Shown in pieces: positions 8,406 to 17,572 of a stretch of DNA of 64,000 nucleotides. The DNA is from Corynebacterium gallinarum. GTDB taxonomy: Bacteria > Actinomycetota > Actinomycetes > Mycobacteriales > Mycobacteriaceae. A program made the position numbers and the translations under genes. A model generated the notes under the pieces. That model was not told the origin of the DNA. It searched no databases and saw only the letters and a list, made by a program, of their open reading frames with translations. The DNA is taken from assembly GCF_014837045.1 (NCBI RefSeq), contig NZ_JACSPR010000005.1, forward strand, positions 108,190 through 172,189. Direction: 5' to 3'. Each line of letters begins with the position of its first letter. Within the stretch, counting starts at the first letter, position 1.

Positions 8406-9632
8406 CTAGAACGGTGGTTCATCATCCTGGACTCCTGCCGTCTCGGTGGTTTCTGTGGTGGCTTCAGCTTTCGCCGCTGCCGCCCAGCGCTGACGGTGTT
8501 TGGTGCGGTACTGCGAGACCGTCTGCGCCCATCTGGCCCCCGTCGGTGTCAACGGCCCCTCCGGGACGGTCACTGCCCAGGTGCCATCAGACAGCAGCCA
8601 GATGACGATCCCGGTGACCGGGTCCATGAAGTAGGTGATCCGGCCGTTGGTCTTGTCGTTGTGGTGGTGTCGGCACAGGCTGCACAGGTTGTGCACGCAG
8701 GTGCCACCGCCATCCTCGTGGTTGACGCGGTGATCGCAGTCGCAGTTGATCGCCTTGGCGGTGCATCCCGGGAACCGGCAGGTTCCGTCGCGTCCCTTCA
8801 CCGCAGCCCTGATGTCATGACACGGATCATGACCGTTGAGGTGTTTATCCCTGGCTTTGTCCATGTCGTGGGTCCGGGTGGTCCGGGCGGTCCATTTCTC
8901 CCCGGTGCAGGAGTCCAGCCAGCCGATCCCGCTGGCCCACACCGGGGCGTTGGCGAGATCGGAGGCGGTGTAGAGATGCAGATCCACCGTGACGGTGGCC
9001 TTTCCGAGAATGAGGTCCACGAGGGCCTCGGCGGCGGTCTTCCCGGTGGCGTTGGCGTGGTTGCGGATTGCGTCGTCGATGAGTGTGGCGTCAACCGGGT
9101 CGAGGGTGGCCTGGAGGTCGGTGGTGCCATCGGGGTTGGGTGAGATGTGGACCTCCTTGGTGCCCGGGGTGGTGTTGGTCGCCCGGGGATCACTGAGCAT
9201 GTCCCGGATGGCGGCGATCTTGTTGGAGATGGCCCGGGCGGAGGGCAGGACCTGATTGGGTGTGGTTGGGGTGAGGTAGTCGGTGAGATGGTCATCGACT
9301 GTGGCCAGGTGGTCGGGATTGAGACCGAACAGGGCGTTGGAGATGGCGATCAGGCGTTGGGTGTCGAGGTGGAACAGGTCGTGCTGCAGGGCGCGGAGGC
9401 CGGGTAGGTCGCGGAGTTGGTAGAGGGCGAGGATGATCTGGGTGACGCGGTTGCGGGTGATGCCGGTGGAGATGGACAGCGTGGCAACGGTGTGTTCGAA
9501 GTCGGCATCCTCATCGGGGAGGACCTCCTCCCAGGCCAGGTGGTCCGTCTTGCGGATGGTGGTCATGTGGACGGCCATGGGGTCGGTGGGGTTGTTGACG
9601 GTGTAGTAGTACGGTGTTGTGTTGGTGTTCAT
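8406..9632 (-). CDS. DUF222 / HNH endonuclease family protein
   Basis: A 408-residue protein with an N-terminal DUF222-type helical region and a C-terminal HNH nuclease module at about residues 284-325 (CRFPGCTAKAINCDCDH, then CSLCRHHHNDK), whose cysteines and histidines fit a zinc-containing HNH fold. The family is the actinobacterial 13E12/DUF222-HNH group, often multicopy and mobile. The start at 9632 has a good ribosome site (AGGGGG); an ATG 8 codons upstream has none. It lies opposite to, and breaks, the priA-def gene run. An SOS-box-like palindrome lies 83 bases upstream. Its biological role is unknown. Confidence 0.88.
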   Translation of the reverse strand: MNTNTTPYYYTVNNPTDPMAVHMTTIRKTDHLAWEEVLPDEDADFEHTVATLSISTGITRNRVTQIILALYQLRDLPGLRALQHDLFHLDTQRLIAISNALFGLNPDHLATVDDHLTDYLTPTTPNQVLPSARAISNKIAAIRDMLSDPRATNTTPGTKEVHISPNPDGTTDLQATLDPVDATLIDDAIRNHANATGKTAAEALVDLILGKATVTVDLHLYTASDLANAPVWASGIGWLDSCTGEKWTARTTRTHDMDKARDKHLNGHDPCHDIRAAVKGRDGTCRFPGCTAKAINCDCDHRVNHEDGGGTCVHNLCSLCRHHHNDKTNGRITYFMDPVTGIVIWLLSDGTWAVTVPEGPLTPTGARWAQTVSQYRTKHRQRWAAAAKAEATTETTETAGVQDDEPPF

Positions 9633-9714
9633 GGTGGTACCCCCTGTGGTTACCATGATTAGATCATTTGTTCTATTCCACCCTAGATTATGGCCGGGAC
9701 ATCCAGTCCCTTAT

Positions 9715-9730
9715 TCGAACATGATTTCGA
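9715..9730. promoter_or_regulatory. LexA (SOS box)-like palindrome
   Basis: TCGAACATGATTTCGA matches the mycobacterial SOS box TCGAAC-N4-GTTCGA at 11 of 12 fixed positions, and the longer corynebacterial LexA consensus at all but one position. It lies between the divergent HNH gene (start 9632) and def (start 9897), nearer the HNH gene. Confidence 0.6.
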
Positions 9731-9804
9731 AAACCCTCACCCTGACAGACAGTCGCACCCTCACCTCCCAGCAGGCGGGGTGGGGAAGTGTCGGGTCCGG
9801 GCGA

Positions 9805-9810
9805 TAGGAT
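9805..9810 (+). promoter_or_regulatory. Putative -10 of def
   Basis: TAGGAT at 9805-9810 is the best -10 candidate for the def operon, giving a leader of about 80 bases. The rest of the HNH-def interval shows only the SOS-box-like site. Confidence 0.35.
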
Positions 9811-9896
9811 GGATGGAACATCTCCCGGCGATACCAGTGACTAAAGCCCCGGGGGAATCCCACATCCCATCCCTTATAAGGAGAACCATCTCAACC

Positions 9897-10406
9897 ATGA
9901 CCGTTCGTGACGTCAGAATCTTCGGCGATCCGGTATTGACCAGCAGGGCAGATGAGGTCGTTGACTTTGACGAGTCCCTGGCCACACTCGTTGACGACAT
10001 GTTCGACACCATGGAGGATGCCGGTGGCGTCGGCCTGGCCGCCAACCAGGTCGGCGTGCTGCGGCGCGTGTTCGTCTTCGACTGCAGTCATGTGGACGGG
10101 GGCCTGCGCGGCCATGTGGTCAACCCGGTGTGGGAGCCGATCGGGGAGGAGACCCAGACTGGTAAAGAGGGATGTCTGTCCATCCCGGACGTCTCGGCTG
10201 AGACCACCCGGTATGAGACCGTCAAGCTGTCCGGGCGGGACAAGGACGGCAATCCGATCGGTCTGGTGGCCTCCGGCCTGTTGTCGCGCTGCATCCAGCA
10301 TGAGACCGATCACCTCGATGGGGTGCTCTTCCTGAAGCGCCTCGACCCGGCTGAACGCAAGGCCGCGATGGGCGTTATCCGTGCCTCCGACTGGTTCAAC
10401 AAGTAA
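9897..10406 (+). CDS. def: Peptide deformylase
   Basis: Removes the N-formyl group from new proteins. It has 169 residues. The three metal-site motifs are intact: GVGLAANQVG (residues about 44-53), EGCLSIPD, and QHETDHLDG with the HExxH-type metal ligands. The ATG at 9897 with AAGGAGA (9878-9884) is chosen; the frame is open for another 69 codons upstream, but that stretch covers the promoter region and has no family similarity. It stands 12 bases before fmt, pairing removal with addition of the formyl group. Confidence 0.96.
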   Translation: MTVRDVRIFGDPVLTSRADEVVDFDESLATLVDDMFDTMEDAGGVGLAANQVGVLRRVFVFDCSHVDGGLRGHVVNPVWEPIGEETQTGKEGCLSIPDVSAETTRYETVKLSGRDKDGNPIGLVASGLLSRCIQHETDHLDGVLFLKRLDPAERKAAMGVIRASDWFNK

Positions 10407-10418
10407 AGGATTCCCTCT

Positions 10419-11366
10419 ATGCGTCTAGTGTTCGCAGGCACGCCGGAGCCGGCGGTTGTTGCGCTCCAGAAACTGATTGATTCCGAGCATGAGGTGGTGG
10501 CCGTGCTCACCCAGCCGGATGCCCGCCGTGGCCGTGGTCGCACCCTGCACCCCTCCGCGGTCGCCGAGTTGGCGCAGGCCCACGGCATCGAGGTGATCAA
10601 ACCCTCCAGCCTCAGGGCGGATACCGAGGATGGCCAGGCGGTCCGGCAGCGCCTCGCCGAGTTGCAGCCCGACTGCCTCCCGGTGGTCGCCTTCGGGCAG
10701 CTCATCACCCGGGATCTCCTTGATATCGCCCCGCACGGCTGGGTGAATCTCCACTTCTCCCTCCTGCCCGCCTGGCGTGGGGCCGCACCGGTCCAGGCAG
10801 CGATCCGCGCGGGTGATCAGATCACCGGGGCCACCTGTTTCCGCATCGACGAGGGACTGGACACCGGCGTGATTCTGTCCATGCTCGAGGAGACGATCCA
10901 GCCCACGGACACCGCCGACGACCTGCTCACCCGTCTGGCGTATGCCGGTGCTGACCTGCTGGTTGACACCATGACCGCCCTCGAGTCGGGCACCATCACC
11001 CCGCGGGAGCAGACCGGGGAGGCCACCTACGCGCCCAAGATCACCACGGCGGACGCCCGCATCGACTGGGCCGTCCCAGCCGAGGTGATCGACCGCCATA
11101 TCCGCGCCCACACCCCGGGGCCGGGCGCCTGGACGATGCTTGACGACGCCCGCCTCAAGGTCGGCCCCCTCGTCACCGTGACCGACCTCCCGGACGTCCC
11201 AACGCTTACCCCCGGCGCGCTCCACGCGGCCAGGGATGCGGTGTATGTGGGAACCGGGAGCACCCCGGTGGCCCTGGGGCAGATCCAGCCCCCGGGTAAG
11301 AAAATGATGAATGCAGCAGACTGGGCCCGTGGTGTCCATCTTGATCAGGAAGCGAGTTTCGAATGA
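10419..11366 (+). CDS. fmt: Methionyl-tRNA formyltransferase
   Basis: Formylates initiator Met-tRNA using 10-formyl-tetrahydrofolate. It has 315 residues. MRLVFAGTPEPAVVAL opens the Rossmann-like N-terminal domain; the catalytic region shows WVNLHFSLLPAWRGAAPVQ; a C-terminal OB-like domain follows. AAAGGA just before the ATG serves as ribosome site. The stop overlaps the rsmB start in an ATGA, so the two are translationally coupled. Confidence 0.96.
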   Translation: MRLVFAGTPEPAVVALQKLIDSEHEVVAVLTQPDARRGRGRTLHPSAVAELAQAHGIEVIKPSSLRADTEDGQAVRQRLAELQPDCLPVVAFGQLITRDLLDIAPHGWVNLHFSLLPAWRGAAPVQAAIRAGDQITGATCFRIDEGLDTGVILSMLEETIQPTDTADDLLTRLAYAGADLLVDTMTALESGTITPREQTGEATYAPKITTADARIDWAVPAEVIDRHIRAHTPGPGAWTMLDDARLKVGPLVTVTDLPDVPTLTPGALHAARDAVYVGTGSTPVALGQIQPPGKKMMNAADWARGVHLDQEASFE

Positions 11367-12841
11367 GCCTGGAGAAATCCGGGGGCTTCCGCTCCCGTAC
11401 CCCCAAAGGCACGCCCAAGAGCACACCCAAGGGTGCGCCCAAGGGGCAGCAGCAGAAGAAGAGTGGGTCCACCTCCAACCGCAACCCCCGTGCAGAGGTC
11501 CGGGAGGTGCGGGCACTGGGCGTCGACAAGCCCCGTGAGATTGCCTACGAGGTGCTCGACCGGGTGCGCACCGGTGATGCGTACGCCAACCTGGTGCTGC
11601 CCCGTCTGCTGACCAAGCAGAAGCTGGACACCCGGGATGCCGGGTTCGCCACCGAGATCACCTACGGCACCCTGCGCAATCTGGGGTTGCTGGATGCGGT
11701 GATCTCCTCGGCGGCCAACCGGCCGGTGAAGGACATTGACCCCGAGGTGCTCGATATTCTGCGCATCGGTGCTTACCAGGTGCTGTTCACCCGCGTGGAG
11801 GATCATGCTGCGGTGGACACCACCGTGAAGATGGTCGGTGGGCTCAAGAAGTTCAACGCCACGGGTTTCGCCAATGCCGTCATGCGCACCATCACGCGCA
11901 CCCCGGCGCCGGAATGGCTGGACAAACTGGAACCGGAGGGTGAGATCGCGCGCGTGGCGTTTCGCACCGCCCACCCGGAGTGGATTGCGCAGAGCTTCTC
12001 CCGTCTGCTGCCAGCGGAGGAACTGGAGGATGCCCTGGCCGCCGATTCCGAGCGCCCCGTGGTCCACCTGGTGGCACGTCCCGGCGAGATCAGTGCGGAG
12101 GAACTCGCCCTGATCACCGGTGGCGAGGAAGGTAAGTATTCCCCGTATGCCGTCTACCTCGAGGGCGGGGATCCGGGAGACATCGACCCCGTGCAGCAGG
12201 GCCTGGCGGCCGTGCAGGACGAGGGCTCCCAGCTCATCGCCCGCGCGCTGGTTGAGGCGCCGGTGGAGGGGGAAGATGAGGGACGCTGGCTTGACTTATG
12301 CGCCGGACCGGGTGGCAAGGCCGCCCTGGTGGGTGCGCTGGCACGCATGGATGGTGCCCGCGTGGATGCCATCGAGGTCTCCGATCACCGGGCGAAACTG
12401 GTGGAACGCTCCGTCCGTGGTCTGCCCGTGAGGGTGCATGTCGGCGATGGCCGCACCCTCACCCTCGACGACGGTTATGACCGCGCGCTGGTGGATGCCC
12501 CCTGTTCCGGACTCGGCGCCCTGCGTCGCCGTCCGGAGGCCCGCTGGCGCAAGCAGGAATCCGATATCGCACCGCTGAACACCCTGCAGTATGAACTGCT
12601 GGAATCCGCCATCAACCGGGTGCGCTCCGGCGGCGTCGTGGTCTATTCCACATGCTCCCCGGATCTGCGGGAGACCCGCGAGGTGGTGGACCGTGCCCTG
12701 GCCGCCCTGCCCATCGAGGAACTGGATGCCGCCGAGTTCATGCCCGGCATGGACAACACCGGCGAGGGTAAATCCGTGCAGATGTGGCCACACCGTCACG
12801 GCACGGATGCGATGTTCGTGGCCATCCTGCGGAAGCGGTGA
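11363..12841 (+). CDS. rsmB: 16S rRNA (cytosine-967-C5)-methyltransferase
   Basis: Methylates a cytosine of 16S rRNA using S-adenosylmethionine. It has 492 residues. The N-terminus is a basic, low-complexity tail of about 45 residues with repeats of the type KGTPKSTPKG. An NusB-like helical domain follows, then the Rossmann methyltransferase with the SAM loop LDLCAGPGGKAALVG, the DAPCSGLGALRRRPE motif and the YSTCS motif carrying the two catalytic cysteines. It overlaps fmt by 4 bases. The older names fmu/sun apply to the same family. Confidence 0.94.
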   Translation: MSLEKSGGFRSRTPKGTPKSTPKGAPKGQQQKKSGSTSNRNPRAEVREVRALGVDKPREIAYEVLDRVRTGDAYANLVLPRLLTKQKLDTRDAGFATEITYGTLRNLGLLDAVISSAANRPVKDIDPEVLDILRIGAYQVLFTRVEDHAAVDTTVKMVGGLKKFNATGFANAVMRTITRTPAPEWLDKLEPEGEIARVAFRTAHPEWIAQSFSRLLPAEELEDALAADSERPVVHLVARPGEISAEELALITGGEEGKYSPYAVYLEGGDPGDIDPVQQGLAAVQDEGSQLIARALVEAPVEGEDEGRWLDLCAGPGGKAALVGALARMDGARVDAIEVSDHRAKLVERSVRGLPVRVHVGDGRTLTLDDGYDRALVDAPCSGLGALRRRPEARWRKQESDIAPLNTLQYELLESAINRVRSGGVVVYSTCSPDLRETREVVDRALAALPIEELDAAEFMPGMDNTGEGKSVQMWPHRHGTDAMFVAILRKR

Positions 12842-12852
12842 ACCGGTGGGGC

Positions 12853-12858
12853 TATGAT
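12853..12858 (+). promoter_or_regulatory. Putative -10 for leaderless rpe
   Basis: TATGAT ends 8 bases before the rpe ATG. The predicted start of transcription coincides with the start codon, suggesting that rpe and the rib genes can be transcribed separately from def-fmt-rsmB. Confidence 0.5.
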
Positions 12859-12866
12859 CTGAAGGT

Positions 12867-13532
12867 ATGGCTCAACAGCGCAAACCCATCATTGCCCCAT
12901 CCATCCTGGCCGCCGATTACGCCCGCCTCGGTGAGGAGATCGCAGCGGTTCCCGATGCCGACTGGATCCACGTCGACATCATGGACGGCCACTTCGTCCC
13001 CAACTTGAGTTTCGGTTACGACGTGACCAGGGCCGTTCACCGTGTCACGGACAAACCCCTGGATGTCCACCTCATGATCGAGAACCCCGAGAAGTGGGTT
13101 GATCGCTACATCGATGCGGGTGCGGCGTGTGTCATCTTCCACGTCGAGGCCACCGACAAGCATGTGGAACTGGCTCAGCACATCCGCTCCAAGGGCGTGC
13201 GCGCCGGGTTCTCCCTGCGCCCGGGCACCCCGATCGAGGATTACCTGGATGACCTCGAGCACTTCGACGAGGTCATCGTCATGAGCGTGGAGCCCGGCTT
13301 CGGTGGCCAGAGCTTCATGCCGGATCAGCTGGACAAGGTCCGCACCCTGCGCCGTGTCATCGACGAGCGCGGACTGGACATCATCATCGAGATCGACGGT
13401 GGCATCTCCGCCACCACCATCGAACAGGCCGCCGAGGCGGGCGTGGACGCCTTCGTCGCCGGTTCCGCGGTCTTCGGCGCCGGTGAGCCCAACGCCGCCG
13501 TGCAGGAACTCCGCGCACTGGCCTCGAAGTAG
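12867..13532 (+). CDS. rpe: Ribulose-phosphate 3-epimerase
   Basis: Interconverts ribulose 5-phosphate and xylulose 5-phosphate in the pentose phosphate pathway. It is a 221-residue TIM-barrel protein. Seen are ILAADYARLGEEI, HVDIMDGHFVPN with the metal and catalytic Asp, and MSVEPGFGGQSFMP before the phosphate site IDGGIS. It stands 5 bases before ribD; its product supplies the ribulose 5-phosphate used by RibB, which fits this neighbourhood. Confidence 0.96.
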   Translation: MAQQRKPIIAPSILAADYARLGEEIAAVPDADWIHVDIMDGHFVPNLSFGYDVTRAVHRVTDKPLDVHLMIENPEKWVDRYIDAGAACVIFHVEATDKHVELAQHIRSKGVRAGFSLRPGTPIEDYLDDLEHFDEVIVMSVEPGFGGQSFMPDQLDKVRTLRRVIDERGLDIIIEIDGGISATTIEQAAEAGVDAFVAGSAVFGAGEPNAAVQELRALASK

Positions 13533-13537
13533 ACCCC

Positions 13538-14524
13538 GTGAGTCCCGAGGAGGCCCTCCAGCTGGCCATCGAGGCATCCGAGAAGGTCGTCGGTACCACC
13601 AGCCCGAACCCGCCGGTCGGTGCCGTCATCCTGGACACGGGCGGTGAGGTCGCCGGTATCGGTGCCACGCAACCACCCGGTGGGGCGCATGCCGAGGTCA
13701 TGGCGCTGGCCGCCGCGGGGGAGCGTGCCCGTGGCGGCACCGCGGTGGTCACCCTCGAGCCGTGCAACCACACCGGGCGCACGGGTCCCTGCTCGCAGGC
13801 GCTTATCGACGCCGGGATAGCCCGGGTTTTCTACGCCAACCCCGATCCCTTCCCGCAGGCCGCCGGAGGGGCCGACCACCTGAGGCAGGCGGGCGTCGAC
13901 ACGCATCTTCTGGGTGTCCCCGTTCCGACGCTCACCCCGTGGCTGCGGGCAACAGAGCTCGGCCGACCTCACATCACCCTCAAATTCGCCGGCACCCTCG
14001 ACGGCTTCGCCGCAGCCACCGACGGCACCAGCCAGTGGATCACCGGCGAGGCCGCCCGGGCCCATGTGCATGCCGACCGCGCCCGGCGTGACGCCATCAT
14101 CGTCGGCACCGGCACGGCCCTGGCAGATAACCCCTCCCTGACCGCCCGGGGGCCATCCGGATTGTATGGCCACCAGCCGCGCCGGGTGGTCGTCGGACAC
14201 AGGCCTGTTCCAACCGGATCCAACCTGGATCGCCTGGGGTTCGAGCAGTACCCGGGAATAGACGAGGCCCTGGCGGCGCTGTGGGAATCAGGATGCCGGG
14301 ATGTCCTCCTGGAGGGCGGACCCACCCTGGCCGGCACCATGCTGCGTGCGGGCGTCATCGATGCGATCCGGGCCTATGTGGCCCCCGCGATCCTGGGTGC
14401 GGGCCGATCCGTGCTCAGCTGGGATGGTGGGACCACCATCTCCGACATCACACGTTTTACCACCACCGCCGTGCACCGCCTCGGCGATGATGTGCTGATT
14501 GACATGACTCGAAAGGACCAATAG
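13538..14524 (+). CDS. ribD: Bifunctional riboflavin deaminase/reductase
   Basis: Deaminates the pyrimidine intermediate of riboflavin synthesis and then reduces its ribose side chain. It has 328 residues. The N-terminal deaminase has the zinc motif HAEVMAL and EPCNHTGRTGPC. The C-terminal reductase (DHFR-like) begins around residue 145 (HITLKFAGTLDGFAA) and includes LLEGGPTLAGTML. GTG 13538 starts 5 bases after rpe, and the stop is followed directly by the ribE ATG. Confidence 0.95.
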   Translation: MSPEEALQLAIEASEKVVGTTSPNPPVGAVILDTGGEVAGIGATQPPGGAHAEVMALAAAGERARGGTAVVTLEPCNHTGRTGPCSQALIDAGIARVFYANPDPFPQAAGGADHLRQAGVDTHLLGVPVPTLTPWLRATELGRPHITLKFAGTLDGFAAATDGTSQWITGEAARAHVHADRARRDAIIVGTGTALADNPSLTARGPSGLYGHQPRRVVVGHRPVPTGSNLDRLGFEQYPGIDEALAALWESGCRDVLLEGGPTLAGTMLRAGVIDAIRAYVAPAILGAGRSVLSWDGGTTISDITRFTTTAVHRLGDDVLIDMTRKDQ

Positions 14525-15142
14525 ATGTTCACTGGCATTGTTGAGGAACTCGGCTCCGTTTCCGGCGTGGAGAACCTGGGTGATTCCGTCCGGCTCACCA
14601 TCGCCGCCGCCCGGGTGCTGGAGGACGTCAACCTCGGTGACTCCATCTCAGTCAACGGTGTGTGCCTGACTGTGGCCACCTTTGAGGACGGGCACTTCAC
14701 CGCCGACTGCATGCAGGAAACCCTCGACCGCAGTTCGCTCGGGTCACTGACCGTGGGCAGCCCGGTCAACCTGGAACGCGCCATGGCCGCCAACGGTCGC
14801 CTTGGCGGACACATCATGCAGGGTCATGTGGACGGCACCACCACGTTGCTGTCCCGGGAGAGTTCCGAGAACTGGGATGTCCTGCGGTTCGCACTGCCCG
14901 CCGACCTGGCGCGCTACGTGGTGGAGAAGGGCTCCATCGCCCTCAACGGCACCTCCCTGACCGTGTCCTCCCTGGGGGAGGACTGGTTCGAGGTCTCCCT
15001 CATCCCCACCACCCTGCGCGAGACCACCCACGGTCAACTGCAGGTGGGTGATGTGGTCAACATCGAAGTCGATGTGATCGCCAAGTACGTCGAACGCATG
15101 ATGACGGGCCCTGGCGCATCCGCCGGCGCAGGGGAGAACTAA
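14525..15142 (+). CDS. ribE: Riboflavin synthase, alpha chain
   Basis: Dismutates two 6,7-dimethyl-8-ribityllumazine molecules to riboflavin. The 205-residue protein has two homologous lumazine-binding barrels: the first begins [12 protein letters not shown] and contains NGVCLTV; the second begins [10 protein letters not shown] and contains [10 protein letters not shown]. It abuts ribD with no gap. The symbol ribC is also used in corynebacteria. Confidence 0.96.
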   Translation: MFTGIVEELGSVSGVENLGDSVRLTIAAARVLEDVNLGDSISVNGVCLTVATFEDGHFTADCMQETLDRSSLGSLTVGSPVNLERAMAANGRLGGHIMQGHVDGTTTLLSRESSENWDVLRFALPADLARYVVEKGSIALNGTSLTVSSLGEDWFEVSLIPTTLRETTHGQLQVGDVVNIEVDVIAKYVERMMTGPGASAGAGEN

Positions 15143-15147
15143 GGTTG

Positions 15148-16434
15148 ATGACTGTGACTGAGAACGCCGCACAGAACAGCCAACTGGACACAGTTGAAGA
15201 AGCCATCGCAGAAATCGCCGCCGGCAGGGCCGTGGTTGTCGTCGATGATGAGAACCGGGAGAACGAAGGCGACATCATCTTCGCCGCGGAACTCGCCACC
15301 CCGGAGCTGGTGGCCTTCATGGTCCGCTACTCCTCCGGTTATATCTGCACACCGATGACCTCAGAGGACGCAGACCGTCTGGATCTGCCGCCGATGACCG
15401 CACACAACCAGGATGCCCGCGGCACCGCCTACACCGTGACCGTGGATGCCAACACCGGATCCACCGGTATCTCGGCAACCGACCGTGCGCACACCATCCG
15501 ACTGCTCGCCGACCCCACCTCCGACCGCACCGACTTCACCCGGCCCGGACACGTGGTGCCACTGCGTGCCCGGGAGGGTGGTGTCCTGGTCCGCGCCGGG
15601 CACACCGAAGCCGCCGTGGACCTGGCCCGGGCCGCGGGTCTGCGCCCCGCCGGCGTGATCTGTGAGGTGGTCAGTGAGGAGGACCCCACCGGCATGGCCA
15701 GGCTCCCGGAGCTGCGCCGGTTCTGTGACACCCACGGTCTCAAGCTGATCTCCATCGAGCAGCTCATCGCCTGGCGACGCAAGAACGAGATCCTCGTCGA
15801 GCGCGTCGTGGAGACAAAACTCCCCACCGAGATCGGGGAGTTCACCGCGGTGGGCTACCGCTCCAAGGTCGACGGCACCGAACTCATGGCCATTGTCGAG
15901 GGTGATCCCTCCTCCGACGGTGGGGAGAACGTCCTGGTCCGGGTGCACTCCGAATGCCTCACCGGTGATGTCTTCGGCTCCCGCCGCTGTGACTGCGGAC
16001 AGCAGCTCAACGAATCCCTGCGCATGATCCACGAGGCCGGTCGCGGCGTTGTGGTCTACATGCGCGGACATGAGGGCCGCGGCATCGGCCTGCTGTCCAA
16101 ACTGCGTGCCTACCAGCTCCAGGACGAGGGCGCCGACACCGTCGACGCCAACCTCGCCCTCGGACTGCCCGCGGATGCCCGCGAATTCGGCACCGGCGCA
16201 CAGATCCTCTACGACCTGGGCGTGCGGTCCATCAACCTGATGAGCAACAACCCCACCAAACGCATGGGACTGGAGGGCCACGGCATCTCCATCGCCGGCC
16301 GGACCCCCATCCCGGTTCAGGTCCACGAGGACAACATCCGTTACCTGCGCACCAAGCGCGACCGCATGGGGCACATCCTGCCCGCGATCGATGAGTGGGA
16401 CGCGGCCCACGGTGACACCGACGAGACGACTTAG
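15148..16434 (+). CDS. ribBA: Bifunctional DHBP synthase / GTP cyclohydrolase II
   Basis: Supplies both precursors of riboflavin: 3,4-dihydroxy-2-butanone 4-phosphate from ribulose 5-phosphate, and the pyrimidine from GTP. It has 428 residues. The N-terminal RibB half shows [16 protein letters not shown]. The C-terminal RibA half shows [14 protein letters not shown] with zinc cysteines (RRCDCGQQL) and the GTP site [13 protein letters not shown] 15148 is preferred to a TTG one codon upstream because GGGGAG at 15131-15136 is then well spaced. Confidence 0.95.
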   Translation: MTVTENAAQNSQLDTVEEAIAEIAAGRAVVVVDDENRENEGDIIFAAELATPELVAFMVRYSSGYICTPMTSEDADRLDLPPMTAHNQDARGTAYTVTVDANTGSTGISATDRAHTIRLLADPTSDRTDFTRPGHVVPLRAREGGVLVRAGHTEAAVDLARAAGLRPAGVICEVVSEEDPTGMARLPELRRFCDTHGLKLISIEQLIAWRRKNEILVERVVETKLPTEIGEFTAVGYRSKVDGTELMAIVEGDPSSDGGENVLVRVHSECLTGDVFGSRRCDCGQQLNESLRMIHEAGRGVVVYMRGHEGRGIGLLSKLRAYQLQDEGADTVDANLALGLPADAREFGTGAQILYDLGVRSINLMSNNPTKRMGLEGHGISIAGRTPIPVQVHEDNIRYLRTKRDRMGHILPAIDEWDAAHGDTDETT

Positions 16435-16443
16435 GAGCCCAGC

Positions 16444-16923
16444 ATGGCCAAAGAAGGACTGCCCGAGATCACCCTGCCCGATGCCACGGGACTCCGCGTC
16501 GCCGTGGTGACCGCCCGCTGGAACGCGGAGATCTGCGACCGCCTGCACGACCACGCCGTCACCGCCGGCCGTGACGCCGGTGCAGAGGTCAGCGAATACC
16601 GCGTGGTCGGGGCCCTGGAGCTACCCGTGGTGGTTCAGGAACTCGCCCACACCCATGATGCGGTGGTGGCGCTGGGATGCGTCATCCGCGGTGGCACCCC
16701 GCACTTCGACTACGTGTGTGACTCCGTCACCGAGGGCCTGACCCGCATTGCGCTGGACACCTCCACCCCGATCGGCAACGGTGTGCTGACCACCAACACC
16801 GAGGAGCAGGCGATCGAACGCTCCGGTGGGGAGGGCGCCGTGGAGGACAAGGGTGCCGAGGCCATGGTGGCCGCACTCGATACCGCGCTGGTGCTTTCCC
16901 GGATTCGTGCCGACAGGGGTTAG
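16444..16923 (+). CDS. ribH: 6,7-dimethyl-8-ribityllumazine synthase
   Basis: Condenses the RibA-RibD and RibB products to the lumazine; the family forms icosahedral or pentameric shells. It has 159 residues. Motifs seen: [24 protein letters not shown], and [23 protein letters not shown] just ahead is the ribosome site. Last of the four riboflavin genes; no FMN riboswitch is visible in front of this group. Confidence 0.96.
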   Translation: MAKEGLPEITLPDATGLRVAVVTARWNAEICDRLHDHAVTAGRDAGAEVSEYRVVGALELPVVVQELAHTHDAVVALGCVIRGGTPHFDYVCDSVTEGLTRIALDTSTPIGNGVLTTNTEEQAIERSGGEGAVEDKGAEAMVAALDTALVLSRIRADRG

Positions 16924-16973
16924 ACTGTCTTCCAGAAACCCACGCAGGAACTGAATGAAGGATTTGTGACAAA

Positions 16974-17564
16974 GTGACGACCAACGCTCCTGACGGCGCA
17001 ACGGAGGACCGAAACAACGTGGATGAGACCACCCCTCAGGCCGTCAGTGGGCAGACGACCCGGCTCAGCGACGAAGAGATGCAGATCTACACCGCCGCCT
17101 ACGCCGGAACCACCACCGATAAGCCGTGGCGTCTGGTGGTCACCTCCAAGACCATGAAGCAACTGGCCTGGATCATCGTCGTCGTGGTCATGGCCGTGCA
17201 CATCTTCATGGGTGCCGTCGTGGACGTTGACTTCACCGGTGCCGCCGTGTCCTTCATCGACACCCTCGCCTTCCCCGGCATCGGCATACTGCTCTCCGTC
17301 CTGGCCTACATCGGATTCACCCGTGCCCGTGTCCGGGCCAACGAGGACGGTGTTGAGGTCCGCAACTTCATCGGCACCCGTTTCTACCCGTGGGCGGTCA
17401 TCTACGGCATGTCCTTCCCCAAGGGTGCCCGCGTGGCGCGCCTGGAGCTCCCGGATTTCGAGTTCGTCCCCATGTGGGCGTTCCAGGCCCGCGACGGTGA
17501 GTCAGTCGTGCGTGCCGTGGCTGAATTCCGTGAACTCGAGAACAAGTACATGCCGGAGGACTAA
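16974..17564 (+). CDS. Membrane protein with PH-like C-terminal domain
   Basis: 196 residues. The polar N-terminus of about 65 residues is followed by two membrane segments ([19 protein letters not shown] and then [16 protein letters not shown]). The C-terminal ~80 residues, with [13 protein letters not shown] and [17 protein letters not shown], resemble the bacterial PH-domain proteins that follow ribH in actinobacteria. GTG 16974 is preceded by AAGGA. It ends 8 bases before uvrC, suggesting co-transcription. The function is not known. Confidence 0.8.
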   Translation: MTTNAPDGATEDRNNVDETTPQAVSGQTTRLSDEEMQIYTAAYAGTTTDKPWRLVVTSKTMKQLAWIIVVVVMAVHIFMGAVVDVDFTGAAVSFIDTLAFPGIGILLSVLAYIGFTRARVRANEDGVEVRNFIGTRFYPWAVIYGMSFPKGARVARLELPDFEFVPMWAFQARDGESVVRAVAEFRELENKYMPED

Positions 17565-17572
17565 CACCCCCC

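Noticed and set aside
12900..16950. FMN riboswitch before the riboflavin genes
   Set aside because: rpe, ribD, ribE, ribBA and ribH are closely packed and no leader long enough for an RFN element is present.
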